NCBI GenBank assembly: GCA_002162675.1
Contig: MAAE01000031.1
Coordinates: 1-51,375, forward strand
DNA length: 51,375 bases
DNA from: Colwellia sp. 39_35_sub15_T18
Lineage (GTDB): Bacteria; Pseudomonadota; Gammaproteobacteria; Enterobacterales; Alteromonadaceae
Reading direction: 5' to 3'
The notes beneath the pieces are model-generated. The model made no database searches, was not told the DNA's origin, and saw only the letters and a program-made list of their open reading frames with translations. Positions within the stretch are counted from its first letter, which is position 1; each line of letters starts with the position of its first letter. Positions 1 to 8,509 of the stretch are shown here, one piece after another. Both the position numbers and the translations under genes were made by a program.

Positions 1-226
1 ATTTTATCGAGCGCAGATTAGCTGCATAGTGAAAGATAGTAATATCAATAATAGAGAGTATTAAAATCTAAGTCTAAAGAATCAGTTTGAATTAAAGAGG
101 AGAGTTAAAATAATATAATTACCATAGTCACATTATTTTTTTATTTAGAAGTTATTCGTATATTTATTTATAACAGAGTGTATATACAAATAATATCTAC
201 TAATTTACATATTGAGGTTCTAAACA
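1..226 (+). promoter_or_regulatory. recA upstream region
   Basis: This AT-rich stretch holds no gene. A GAGGT ribosome binding site lies at 214-218, eight bases before the recA start. I found no full LexA box of the CTGT-N8-ACAG type; only a half-site, AACAG, is visible near 172-176. No confident -35/-10 pair can be named because the region is nearly all A and T. Confidence 0.5.
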
Positions 227-1267
227 ATGTCAGCAACAGAAAATAAAGATAAAGCATTATCTGCAGCACTAAGCCAAATCGAAAGACAATTTGGTAAAGG
301 TTCAATAATGAAGTTAGGCGATAATAAATCAATGGATGTAGAAACTATTTCTACAGGATCTTTAGGATTAGATATTGCACTCGGAGCTGGTGGATTACCG
401 ATGGGGCGTATTGTTGAAGTATATGGTCCAGAGTCTAGTGGTAAAACCACGTTAACACTTGAGGTAATTGCAGAAGCGCAACGCAATGGAAAAATATGTG
501 CTTTTATAGATGCAGAACATGCTCTTGATCCTGTATATGCAGAAAAATTGGGTGTAGATATTAATGAATTACTAATTTCACAACCAGATACAGGTGAACA
601 AGCACTAGAAATTTGTGACATGTTAACAAGATCCGGAGCAGTAGATGTGATTGTAGTTGATTCTGTTGCAGCTCTTACGCCTAAGGCTGAGATAGAAGGT
701 GATATCGGAGATTCTCACATGGGTCTTGCCGCTAGAATGATGAGCCAAGCGATGCGTAAAATGACTGGTAATTTGAAGAACTCAAACACGATGTTAATTT
801 TTATCAACCAAATACGGATGAAAATAGGTGTGATGTTCGGCTCTCCTGAAACAACAACAGGTGGTAATGCACTTAAGTTCTATGCTTCTGTTCGATTAGA
901 TATTCGTCGTATTGGCGCGGTTAAAAATGGTGATGAAATTGTTGGTAATGAAACTCGCGTTAAAGTAGTTAAAAACAAAATTGCTCCACCATTTAAACAA
1001 GCTGAATTTCAAATTCTTTATGGTGAAGGCATTAACAACTTAGGTGAATTAATTGACTTGGGCGTTAAAAATGGTTTCGTAGACAAAGCCGGTGCATGGT
1101 ATAGCTGTAATGGTGAACGTATTGGTCAAGGTAAGGCAAATGCAGCTAAATATTTAGCTGAAAACCCTGATATGGCAAAAGATGTTGATACTAAGTTACG
1201 GGAATTATTTTTATCCAAAAAGGAACCTGTTAAAGCTGAAAATGAAGAACAGAAAATTGACGCTTAA
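227..1267 (+). CDS. recA: RecA recombinase
   Basis: RecA forms ATP-dependent filaments on single-stranded DNA, pairs homologous strands and triggers LexA self-cleavage in the SOS response. The 346-residue length is typical of gammaproteobacterial RecA. The Walker A motif GPESSGKT is at residues 67-74, followed by the usual core ([26 protein letters not shown], the MSQAMRK loop and the [12 protein letters not shown] loop L2). The acidic C-terminal tail ([11 protein letters not shown]) is also typical. The ATG at 227 is preceded by GAGGT at good spacing. A strong intrinsic terminator follows the stop. No recX follows; the next gene is unrelated and an island begins soon after. Identification is certain. 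Confidence 0.99.
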   Translation: MSATENKDKALSAALSQIERQFGKGSIMKLGDNKSMDVETISTGSLGLDIALGAGGLPMGRIVEVYGPESSGKTTLTLEVIAEAQRNGKICAFIDAEHALDPVYAEKLGVDINELLISQPDTGEQALEICDMLTRSGAVDVIVVDSVAALTPKAEIEGDIGDSHMGLAARMMSQAMRKMTGNLKNSNTMLIFINQIRMKIGVMFGSPETTTGGNALKFYASVRLDIRRIGAVKNGDEIVGNETRVKVVKNKIAPPFKQAEFQILYGEGINNLGELIDLGVKNGFVDKAGAWYSCNGERIGQGKANAAKYLAENPDMAKDVDTKLRELFLSKKEPVKAENEEQKIDA

Positions 1268-1288
1268 TAGTTAAACTATTATCGGCAC

Positions 1289-1317
1289 AAAAAAAGGATC
1301 TAGAAGATCCTTTTTTT
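1289..1317 (+). terminator. Intrinsic terminator after recA
   Basis: The sequence reads A-run, GGATCT, AGA-type loop, AGATCC, T-run: a perfect inverted repeat starting 22 bases after the recA stop and ending in seven T residues. The A-run opposite the T-run means it could also work for transcripts coming from the right. Confidence 0.9.
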
Positions 1318-1387
1318 GTATGGATATACGAAATACTTAGAGGCTAAATTAATGATCGATTACCGTTTATAAATAAGGACTAAAGAC

Positions 1388-1768
1388 ATGAGAACACTGA
1401 ATGTAGCCGAATTAAAAAACTTGATGCACACCCATGAATGTAACCTTGTACATTGTCATACAAACAACCTGTGGACTATTGAAAATAACTCTAATGATGA
1501 CATTGAATATGTTAGTTTGGACAATGATGCTGTCGAGCTGATCGCAATATGGGTTAAGGAAGACGCTGTTGCCCACTACCTGAGTGAAAGCTCAGTCCCT
1601 GAAGACTTCGGTAAAGAAATCTATGATGCATGGCGCAGTGTGCAAGCCTATGGCAAGCAACCACATTCCGGGTATCTTAAAGCAACTGAGCACGGCATAC
1701 AGAGAAACACCGAACATTTTGAGGATGGTGTTGAGCAGATGGAAGAATATAAGCGAGAAGAGCATTAA
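1388..1768 (+). CDS. Hypothetical acidic protein, 126 aa
   Basis: I do not recognise this family. The product is soluble and acidic, with no signal peptide or membrane segment. It begins MRTLNVAELKNLM and has a histidine/cysteine-containing stretch (HECNLVHCHTNN) near residues 17-28, then a region rich in Asp and Glu and a charged C-terminus. An AAGGA ribosome binding site at 1375-1379 precedes the ATG by eight bases, which supports it as a real gene. It stands alone on the + strand between the recA terminator and the convergent Gabija-type operon, so it may be either the last native gene or the first island gene. An AGCATG-T-CATGCT palindrome follows the stop at 1773-1785 but has no adjacent T-run. 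Confidence 0.7.
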   Translation: MRTLNVAELKNLMHTHECNLVHCHTNNLWTIENNSNDDIEYVSLDNDAVELIAIWVKEDAVAHYLSESSVPEDFGKEIYDAWRSVQAYGKQPHSGYLKATEHGIQRNTEHFEDGVEQMEEYKREEH

Positions 1769-1829
1769 GTGAGCATGTCATGCTGAAGAGTTGCATCACT
1801 TTCTTTTTTAGAACGTATTAAAAAGTATG

Positions 1830-3614
1830 TTAATTATAATTAAAGTTATGTGCATTAAGTACAATTGTTGGAGGTCTTTCTTGTCTTTTATATCTGTCAA
1901 TTCGATCTTTTTCAGAAATTAAATATAGATGTTTTCTGGCTCTAGAGCTAAGAACATATATTAATTTATTTGCACTTTCGGCCGATGGTTCATTAAAATG
2001 AGGCACGAATCCATCCAATAACCCATAAGCTATAACTGTATCAAACTCGGTTCCTTTAACCCCATGAATGGTTGATACTGTGATCCCCGATTTAGGCATA
2101 AAAACTTTTTTAAATGTCTCGACACTTCCATCATAGGTAGCATTTTCAGCAGTGATTTTTATTATTCGTTTCTCTGAACTTTCAAAGAAGGCTTTATGAT
2201 GTTCAGATAATGCTGGATATAATGTAAAGTCGATATCAATACTTGAAAAAAGAGCGTCAAAAAAAACATTTAAATAAGTTAATCCATCTTGTTCTACTAA
2301 TGAAGATTTTATGGTGTTTATATTTCTTAAAATAAGCCTAAAAGTTATATCAGTTGCAACATTTGCTGAGTGTAAATCATCAATGATTTCTTTTGCCCAG
2401 CGTGATCTTCTAACATATAATTGAGGAGATGGCTCAGTTAAAATAAGTTTGGCTACTTTATACCAAAAGTTATCTACGTCCCTAGAAAATGGCGTTAATC
2501 CTGGACCATTAAATTTATACTCAGGAAATAAACTGGTGAGCTTTCGAGTCATAGAAGCTAAATGTACCCACCATGGCGCAATAATACAGATTTCATTTTG
2601 CTGTATTCCACACTCATCGCTAAAATATTTGACACTATTCCCAATAGTTTGTGTTAAATCCTCAAGTAGTATTGTTTGAGAATAATAAACCTGGCTTGGA
2701 AAGTGCTGATTATCTCCTGCGGCCACTATAGGAGAGTTAAACACACGATAATTACTAAAAAAATCAATAATACGAGATGAACTTCGATAATTACGTGTTA
2801 ATGCTTTTTCTACGATCGTAATGCTGGTCAGGGATCTAAGGTCTTCAACAGGTATTGCGTAGCCCCCTAGAGATGAGTATATGGCCTGATTAGGGTCACC
2901 AACAATGAAAGCTTTTACATTACCCATTCCTGCATTTAAGATTCGACCAAATACTGTGTACTGAATTTCCTTAGTATCTTGATATTCATCAACCAGAATA
3001 TAAGTAAATAATTGACTCAGCACTTTGCTTATTGAAGTATGTTGTAAGATCAATTGGTAAGAAAAATAAAGAATCTGTTCAAAATCGACTTGAAAATTGG
3101 CTTTTAAACGAGAGTGATAGTCACGTAAAACATAGCTAACATTAGCTTGTTTATTGGCTGCACAAGAGATTTGAAGCCCTGTAGATGTATAATGATAACC
3201 ACAATCATAATAATTAATAGAAGGATAAGAGTAATTACGACATAACTCAGATAATAACTCTTCTGACTCGTGAGAGTTAATAATTTTATATCCATATTTT
3301 ACTTCTTCATGATATCCGGCATATGGTTTTAATATCCATTCAATACAGAAAGCATGAATTGTTCCTATCCATAGTTTTCCTGTATCAACACCTAAGTTTT
3401 CAATACGCTCTTTTATCTCATCCGCTGCTGCATTAGTGTATGTGATAGCGATAATCCATTTATTCCTTTCATTAAGGTTCAACAACTCGTTAGCTATCTT
3501 ATAAGTTAATGTTCGAGTTTTTCCGCTGCCCGGACATGCAATTAAAAAAACACTATTTGGCTCATTAATAGCGTCAATTTGTTCATCATTTAGGTCTTCA
3601 TTGAGATCTAACAT
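1830..3614 (-). CDS. UvrD/Rep-like helicase, GajB-like (Gabija type)
   Basis: This is a superfamily 1A helicase of 594 residues. Visible motifs are Walker A ACPGSGKT (26-33), Walker B VDEYQDT, motif III GDPNQAIYSSLGG, the motif V region STIHGVKGTEFDTV and motif VI with SSRARKHLYLI. The start ATG overlaps the TAA stop of the OLD-family nuclease gene by one base (TAATG), so the two are translationally coupled. A class 2 OLD nuclease next to a UvrD-like helicase is the Gabija anti-phage architecture, in which GajB joins the GajA complex and helps activate DNA cleavage in infected cells. It is somewhat longer than the roughly 500-residue Bacillus cereus GajB. Helicase identity is near certain; the defence role rests on the pairing. 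Confidence 0.85.
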   Translation of the reverse strand: MLDLNEDLNDEQIDAINEPNSVFLIACPGSGKTRTLTYKIANELLNLNERNKWIIAITYTNAAADEIKERIENLGVDTGKLWIGTIHAFCIEWILKPYAGYHEEVKYGYKIINSHESEELLSELCRNYSYPSINYYDCGYHYTSTGLQISCAANKQANVSYVLRDYHSRLKANFQVDFEQILYFSYQLILQHTSISKVLSQLFTYILVDEYQDTKEIQYTVFGRILNAGMGNVKAFIVGDPNQAIYSSLGGYAIPVEDLRSLTSITIVEKALTRNYRSSSRIIDFFSNYRVFNSPIVAAGDNQHFPSQVYYSQTILLEDLTQTIGNSVKYFSDECGIQQNEICIIAPWWVHLASMTRKLTSLFPEYKFNGPGLTPFSRDVDNFWYKVAKLILTEPSPQLYVRRSRWAKEIIDDLHSANVATDITFRLILRNINTIKSSLVEQDGLTYLNVFFDALFSSIDIDFTLYPALSEHHKAFFESSEKRIIKITAENATYDGSVETFKKVFMPKSGITVSTIHGVKGTEFDTVIAYGLLDGFVPHFNEPSAESANKLIYVLSSRARKHLYLISEKDRIDRYKRQERPPTIVLNAHNFNYN

Positions 3615-5827
3615 TACTTTAAGCCTTCCAGTATTTCATTAGCTAAGCATGGAATATCGTTTATAAACGCGACTTTAATCGTTTGAATATCTGCACGATT
3701 ACTAAGATAATTTAACCATTTAGGTGTAAAGGCTGAAATACCAGCGTCAATAAAACTCAAGTGGGATTGCCATTCACTAATATGAGTAGCTTGAGTCGTA
3801 CTATCTAGAGTTGCAACATATTCTCTCCCATTAAGAACATACTCTTTAATGGCCTTAAAACGATAGTCGATAATTTTTTCCAACGTGCAGGGAGCCACTA
3901 CTCCATGTGAAAAAATCACAGCATCTATAATATATTTAGGTACAGTTACACTAAATTTTATTTTTTCCGATAAGGTAATGGCAAACCATCCTTTTTTCTT
4001 ATAGTTTGCCATTTTTAAGGCTCTTAGACCCGAGGTTGCAATATCTGAAGAGCTTAGCTCGGTGTTAGATTCAGAGATTTTATTTGCATCCGTGTAAACA
4101 TCTCCAACGACTGATTTAAGCGTATTTTGATTTCCCACCTTAATAAAATCCACTTCAAATGTGTGGTCAGCATAATACGGGTGTAACCAGTCGTTCCCTT
4201 GACATAACGAATCAAGAGCTATTTTTCTTAACGCACCAGATACTTCTGATCCTCTAGCTTTATCTTTTCTTTTTTCGTCGGCAGGAACTCCACCTACAAC
4301 TGCCGTTATGTTATAAAAGTGTGCATCTAAATCAGTGATGATGCTGCATTTTTTGCGAATTCTATCGTCATGAAATAATAGAGCAATATTCTCAAACCCA
4401 GTTGAACGGATATTTACTAAGCTAATACCTAATTCATCTAAACTTAACCCTAGCGTTTTTTTGATTAATACTGGTATTAATATTTCTTCAGCATCTCCTT
4501 CAACTAAAATTACACTTTTAGCAAATAAAAGATTACTGCGGATAGCATCTAAATAACGCTCAATATAAGTGATTTTAGGTTCACTTAGGCCATGTGATGG
4601 TTGAAATATGGCGCATTTTCCAACAACCCTTCCGATGATATTGACATTTTTTATCTTACATACTTCTGAAATATGTGATGAGTGGGTCGAATAAATTATT
4701 TGTGTATTAGAGTAACTAATTTTATCGAACAATGTTTTTTGAATATGGGTATGTATATGTGCTTCAGGCTCTTCAATCAATAAGAAATTTGCTATCGATT
4801 GATGGTCTTGTAGATAGTTAAACTCTAAAAGTTTTAAAGTCAAATATATAAGGTTTGCCCCACCCAAGCTCATTTCATGAATGGCACCCTCAATACCATG
4901 CCCTGACTCATCAATAAATAATCTTAAGGATTGAAATAATTCATCAGCCTCATCCGACAAGCCCGACTTAATAGAGAGGCTGTGAGGTGCATAAGTATCG
5001 CCAACGGATTCGTTAATTGTCGTTTTAATATCATCCTTAATGGTAATGACATCCGATAAACCTTCTATTTGACTATTTAGATCATTGACAGCATTGGCAA
5101 TGGGAGTAAATTCAGTTTCATTTATTTGTCCACTTTTTTGCTTTAGAAGCGTCAATAGGGGGTTAGTGCGATTATTCTGGAAATCAGAAACAACATCTCT
5201 TAATGCTTTTACGAACGTAAATGACACTTCCTCAGGTAAATTTATAAAACGTGGTAATTCTGCTCCAATTGTTTCTTTTGATACTCGAGAGGGAAATATC
5301 ACATTTTCAAAGTCTCCAACTATTTCTCGGTATACCGCTTCATCATTGAAGTCAGCATTACTTTTACCGGTTAACACAGTTTCATAATCTTCAATTTTAA
5401 TTGAAGATAATAAGGATTCTAGTTCAGCACCTGAGCCCCTATTTAATTCTGATAGTGCAATACGAATATGCTGTTTAGGTCTAAATATTAGATTGTATGA
5501 GGCTTGCTTGACTATAGCTGAACCATGAATACCAGCAGAATGTACAAATAGACTTTGGCTTACTTCATCATCTGAGATATTATCAAAAGTCATGCTTATG
5601 ATTACCCAGTGACCACGCCAATTAGTTAAATCACGGCAGAAATCGTTTTCAGACAACCGATACGCTGAGCGGGATAGAGAGTTATCTAATAATAACCGTA
5701 TAGCTCGGAACACATTGGATTTACCTGAAGCATTTTCGCCAATTATAGTATTAATTCCTTTTGAAAATAATAACTTTGAATTCAAAAAATTACGATAGTT
5801 TACTAATGAAAGCTTCGATATGTGCAT
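3614..5827 (-). CDS. OLD-family ATPase/TOPRIM nuclease, GajA-like (Gabija type)
   Basis: The product is an overcoming-lysogenization-defect (OLD) family nuclease. The N-terminal half is an ABC/SMC-type ATPase: Walker A GENASGKS (30-37), signature EMSLGGANL (318-326), Walker B FLLIEEPEAH (348-357) and the switch histidine in STHSSH. A TOPRIM nuclease domain follows, with VEGDAEE (catalytic Glu 443) and TDLDAH (Asp 499 and 501). About 230 further residues follow the TOPRIM core, so at 737 residues it is much longer than Bacillus cereus GajA (about 580). It is first in a two-gene operon with the helicase and divergent from the MatP-like gene. The ATG at 5827 lacks a clear Shine-Dalgarno. Gabija is the best fit; a related OLD/UvrD subtype is possible. 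Confidence 0.85.
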   Translation of the reverse strand: MHISKLSLVNYRNFLNSKLLFSKGINTIIGENASGKSNVFRAIRLLLDNSLSRSAYRLSENDFCRDLTNWRGHWVIISMTFDNISDDEVSQSLFVHSAGIHGSAIVKQASYNLIFRPKQHIRIALSELNRGSGAELESLLSSIKIEDYETVLTGKSNADFNDEAVYREIVGDFENVIFPSRVSKETIGAELPRFINLPEEVSFTFVKALRDVVSDFQNNRTNPLLTLLKQKSGQINETEFTPIANAVNDLNSQIEGLSDVITIKDDIKTTINESVGDTYAPHSLSIKSGLSDEADELFQSLRLFIDESGHGIEGAIHEMSLGGANLIYLTLKLLEFNYLQDHQSIANFLLIEEPEAHIHTHIQKTLFDKISYSNTQIIYSTHSSHISEVCKIKNVNIIGRVVGKCAIFQPSHGLSEPKITYIERYLDAIRSNLLFAKSVILVEGDAEEILIPVLIKKTLGLSLDELGISLVNIRSTGFENIALLFHDDRIRKKCSIITDLDAHFYNITAVVGGVPADEKRKDKARGSEVSGALRKIALDSLCQGNDWLHPYYADHTFEVDFIKVGNQNTLKSVVGDVYTDANKISESNTELSSSDIATSGLRALKMANYKKKGWFAITLSEKIKFSVTVPKYIIDAVIFSHGVVAPCTLEKIIDYRFKAIKEYVLNGREYVATLDSTTQATHISEWQSHLSFIDAGISAFTPKWLNYLSNRADIQTIKVAFINDIPCLANEILEGLK

Positions 5828-6160
5828 GGCAGTTTATAGTCCGTATATGTTTGATAAACAATTTAAATACATTAATACATAATACTCGATTTAACTATAT
5901 GAAAATTGGACAATTAATAAAAAATGGACAACTAAACAAAGCTCAGATTATAAACGATATTAGGTTTCTGGGTCATAACAATGGTGAAGTTGCGAGCTTA
6001 TAAGTGCCACAATATTACACTATATTGAAAACACGTATGTGACTTAACTTTATGTACATTTAAGTTACATGGTAACGGTAAATGAGTTTTAATTTAGGTT
6101 ACCATGTAACGTTAAGTGAGATATACTTCTAGTTACCATGTAACGATAAAGTGTTTGTTA
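5828..6160. promoter_or_regulatory. Divergent intergenic region with three palindromes
   Basis: This region separates the leftward Gabija-type operon from the rightward MatP-like gene and must hold both promoters. Its right half carries three 13-bp palindromes (described separately). The left half is AT-rich; a 34-codon open frame from the ATG at 5899 has no ribosome binding site and is not called. Confidence 0.6.
6064..6144 (+). repeat. Three 13-bp palindromes at 34-bp spacing
   Basis: Three copies of a GTTAC-N3-GTAAC palindrome begin at 6064 (GTTACATGGTAAC), 6098 and 6132 (both GTTACCATGTAAC). The starts are exactly 34 bp apart. Similarity extends past each palindrome (GNTAA, then an AGTG- or ATGAG-like stretch) and each is preceded by TTA, TAG or CTA, so the unit is a 34-bp direct repeat with a palindromic core. 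The last copy ends 16 bases before the MatP-like start codon, so a bound protein would cover that gene's promoter. A fourth copy lies just past the gene. These are probably binding sites of the encoded protein. Confidence 0.85.
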
Positions 6161-6961
6161 ATGAATGATAATCAAAAAGCTCCAATAAAAGGTAGGCCAG
6201 GACGTAAAATTTCCCCTGATATGTATGTTGGAATAGTTCGCTTCTACCAAAAGAAGTACTCTAAATTAAAATACTATTACCTTAATGATCTAGATGGCCT
6301 AATTAAAGAGTTAATAAAGCCTTTTGATCCTCTTGTGCTGTCACCATCAGAGCTACTTGTAAAGGTCGAGGAAATAGAACAGTGCATTCATACAGATGAA
6401 ACAGGTAAGGCTGAGAAAATAGCTGACTTTGAGGCCAGATGCTTTGTAGCCAGTGATGAGCAAATAGTAGAACTAGAAAATATTATTCGAAAGTTGGACG
6501 AAAAAGAGTGGAAAAAGGTACAAGCGTCGATCAGGCAAACTCGAAGCAGAGCAAATAATAAGCGCAGCACAAAACAATTTAATATAAAAAGTGACACTTA
6601 CAACCGATTAAGACGGATAAAAAAAAATCTTGAATGTAAAGATTGGAGCACAATGCTGGAAGATGTATGTGATGTAATCGAGAAAAAATTGGAAATGTTT
6701 AATGATTTTAAACACCACCTTGAGAATAGAATATATATATTAGAGACCAAAGAAGTTCGTGATGAGATAGATGCGGCTAGTTCGTCTGCTTTTAATCATT
6801 ATTTACTTAATAGTGGCTTAACTAAGCATTCTCAATGGTTTGATAGGTTTTGCTTTAATGAAGGGGAGTATAAAGGAATGACTCCCACGGAAGTTATGGA
6901 TAAAAAAGGCCCTAAAGCACTGCTTGAATATATAACTAAATATTGGACAGTATCTTTTTAG
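6161..6961 (+). CDS. MatP-like ribbon-helix-helix DNA-binding protein
   Basis: I choose the ATG at 6161 (266 residues); an earlier in-frame ATG at 6116 would put the third palindrome inside the gene. Residues 116-190 align by eye with the DNA-binding half of E. coli MatP: a basic stretch (SIRQTRSR for TIRARRKR), the ribbon KQFNI (for KKSID), helices SDTYNRLRRIKKNL and WSTMLEDVCDVIEKK (for the [21 protein letters not shown] region), then a coiled-coil-like tail. MatP organises the chromosome terminus by binding the 13-bp palindrome matS. This protein is longer, with about 110 residues of its own at the N-terminus and a C-terminal 70-residue region ending GMTPTEVMDKKGPKALLEY that recalls MbcA/ParS-type domains. 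Four 13-bp palindromes surround the gene. Family assignment is from residue patterns only. Confidence 0.7.
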   Translation: MNDNQKAPIKGRPGRKISPDMYVGIVRFYQKKYSKLKYYYLNDLDGLIKELIKPFDPLVLSPSELLVKVEEIEQCIHTDETGKAEKIADFEARCFVASDEQIVELENIIRKLDEKEWKKVQASIRQTRSRANNKRSTKQFNIKSDTYNRLRRIKKNLECKDWSTMLEDVCDVIEKKLEMFNDFKHHLENRIYILETKEVRDEIDAASSSAFNHYLLNSGLTKHSQWFDRFCFNEGEYKGMTPTEVMDKKGPKALLEYITKYWTVSF

Positions 6962-6973
6962 TTACATGGTAAC
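6961..6973 (+). repeat. Fourth 13-bp palindrome, at the MatP-like stop codon
   Basis: The sequence GTTACATGGTAAC is identical to the copy at 6064. Its first base is the last base of the TAG stop codon of the MatP-like gene. It is followed by GTTAATG, matching the flank of the upstream copies. It lies 42 bases before the start of the 57-codon gene and could control that gene. Confidence 0.8.
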
Positions 6974-7014
6974 GTTAATGTCATTACATATAAAAATAAC
7001 ATTTTGGAACTTTT

Positions 7015-7188
7015 ATGAATAGCACCGAAGGAATAAAGCAACATTTTACCCAAATGGAACTTGATTATTTGATACCACTATTAACTAAATGGTGTGAAAA
7101 TGAATCAGAAATTGTTAATTGGTTTAACACGCACAAGATACCAGCATCCGATAACAAAACACCTGATGAGCTATGTGAAGCATATTGA
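7015..7188 (+). CDS. Small hypothetical protein, 57 aa
   Basis: This short gene follows the MatP-like gene on the same strand, 53 bases after its stop and just after the fourth palindrome. The translation begins MNSTEGIKQHF and ends with WFNTHKIPASDNKTPDELCEAY. The pattern WF, then a gap, then KTPDELC resembles the W-L and G-K-T-P-L-E-L-L core of MbcA/ParS-type antitoxin domains (DUF2384), as does the C-terminus of the MatP-like protein. That resemblance is weak and by eye. No strong ribosome binding site is visible (GGAAC lies 11-12 bases upstream), so coding status is probable, not certain. Confidence 0.5.
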   Translation: MNSTEGIKQHFTQMELDYLIPLLTKWCENESEIVNWFNTHKIPASDNKTPDELCEAY

Positions 7189-7267
7189 ATTAGGTGGTTT
7201 CGCATGACTTGTTGTAGATCAAACTTAAGCTGACAAAACACCCTAAAAATTGGGTAAATGTCACTAT

Positions 7268-8149
7268 CTAGATACCTAGAAATTGGCTGAGCTTTTCAGC
7301 CAATACATTATCTTCAATATGAAAAAGTTCTGGGCATGGTTGTTGAAGGTTCATGGCGTTTATTAATAACTGTCCCAGCCTTAATTCTGGATATTTAGAT
7401 TGTATATCGGTAATACTTTCTAGCAGGTTTTGCTTGGTATCATCAAGGTTAGTCTCTGCAAAAACAGAACTTCTAGACGCCTCATCATCGACTTCAGTAT
7501 TGATAGGTATGCTTGATAACATACCTCTGGTAGTTTTATCTTCATCAAAAGCGAACTTTGATTTAAAATTTAACCTTCCAGGCATAAAATCATCATCCGC
7601 TAATGGGACTTCTTCAAAATAACTGTCCCAATCTTTTTTTTCATAAGCACAAATTAAATCGGCAAGTTGATGAAGTTCATTACCCTCAGCTGAATGGTAT
7701 TGTGCATCCCAAAGTTGCTCTACAAGTTTCAGAGCAACAGCTAGCTCATTATTATCGGCAACTTTTTTTTTCAATAATATATCCCTTGCGGCCAATCTTA
7801 AGTCACAGCTCTCTTTCAACTGATTTGCGCTAGCTTTTGACTGACAAATAACATCAATAATATTGCTATATTCAAGCTGGTTCGTTTCACTACTTTCATT
7901 GTCTTCAGCAATGTTATTACTTTTATCCGTCACCCTTAGAGTATCGCCACACATATCAGCAAAACATTGTTGGCATAAATCAACGTCTATCTGTTTTCCG
8001 TCACCATGAATCGAGCTATAACCGCAATGATGCTTTATTGAAATAAATTCATGAAACTCATAGTCACCGTCAACACTTGCTTGTAAGCCGCAGCCATCAC
8101 AAACTACTGTCGTGATTTTCTGCGTAGTAACTGTTTTAAATGTTATCAT
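7268..8149 (-). CDS. Zinc-ribbon-containing hypothetical protein, 293 aa
   Basis: The N-terminal 70 residues hold two CxxC-type pairs (CDGCG at about 17-21 and CQQCFADMCG near 60) around an FHEFISIKHHCGYSSIHGDG core, a pattern seen in small metal-binding proteins of unknown function in gammaproteobacteria. The middle is acidic and probably helical. The C-terminus (YPELRLGQLLINAM, then LFHIEDNVLAEKLSQFL) recalls another short conserved protein type, so this may be a fusion of two small domains. It is the last gene of a leftward cluster: HTH-like protein, helicase, small membrane protein, then this gene 69 bases on. I cannot assign a function; Zn binding is inferred from the cysteines. Confidence 0.7.
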   Translation of the reverse strand: MITFKTVTTQKITTVVCDGCGLQASVDGDYEFHEFISIKHHCGYSSIHGDGKQIDVDLCQQCFADMCGDTLRVTDKSNNIAEDNESSETNQLEYSNIIDVICQSKASANQLKESCDLRLAARDILLKKKVADNNELAVALKLVEQLWDAQYHSAEGNELHQLADLICAYEKKDWDSYFEEVPLADDDFMPGRLNFKSKFAFDEDKTTRGMLSSIPINTEVDDEASRSSVFAETNLDDTKQNLLESITDIQSKYPELRLGQLLINAMNLQQPCPELFHIEDNVLAEKLSQFLGI

Positions 8150-8218
8150 TACTGCTCCTATTGCTTATTTATTTATTTATTTTTTGATGTCATCTGTTTT
8201 GCCAAAACCGTAGCTGTA

Positions 8219-8425
8219 TTAATCGTGACTAATAGAAATAAACCCTCGACTGATAATACATTGAATTAAAATAATTAACCCCACCATCTGAACCAGCTCT
8301 ATTTCTGGGAGTGAAAAAATGTCGGGAATGATCCAGTTCCAAAGAAAATACGCAGGAATAACGGAAATCACTAAATTCAAAATTTTAACCGGTAAAGTTA
8401 GTAAAATTACTTCATATAGTTTCAT
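8219..8425 (-). CDS. Small membrane protein, 68 aa, two TM segments
   Basis: The product has two hydrophobic segments, around residues 6-28 (ILLTLPVKILNLVISVIPAYF) and 43-60 (ELVQMVGLIILIQCIIS), joined by the loop WNWIIPDIFSLPEI. The aromatic-rich loop followed by a Pro-Glu-Ile turn is a pattern I associate with short inner-membrane proteins of unknown function in marine gammaproteobacteria. An AGAGG ribosome binding site lies a few bases before the start. It sits between the helicase gene upstream and the zinc-ribbon gene downstream, each 69-84 bases away on the same strand. Confidence 0.65.
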   Translation of the reverse strand: MKLYEVILLTLPVKILNLVISVIPAYFLWNWIIPDIFSLPEIELVQMVGLIILIQCIISRGFISISHD

Positions 8426-8509
8426 TTAAACCTCTAACTTTGATTGTGAGCTGCGAAAAAAAATAGCATTTGTCGGGCACCTTTAATTCATAACACCGCA
8501 TCATAATAA

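Noticed and set aside
161..176. LexA box before recA
   Set aside because: Only the right half (AACAG) is present; the left CTGT is missing. Not enough to call an SOS operator.
1773..1785. Terminator for the 126-residue gene
   Set aside because: The AGCATG-T-CATGCT palindrome has a one-base centre that cannot form a proper loop without melting the stem, and the nearest T-run is about 15 bases away.
5899..6003. 34-codon + strand frame upstream of the palindromes
   Set aside because: No ribosome binding site, AT-rich and inside a divergent promoter region.
6064..6144. CRISPR-like array (regular 34-bp repeats)
   Set aside because: Only three units, the conserved part is a 13-bp palindrome with a short tail, the remaining sequence is not spacer-like, and no cas genes are present. 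Protein-binding iterons explain it better.
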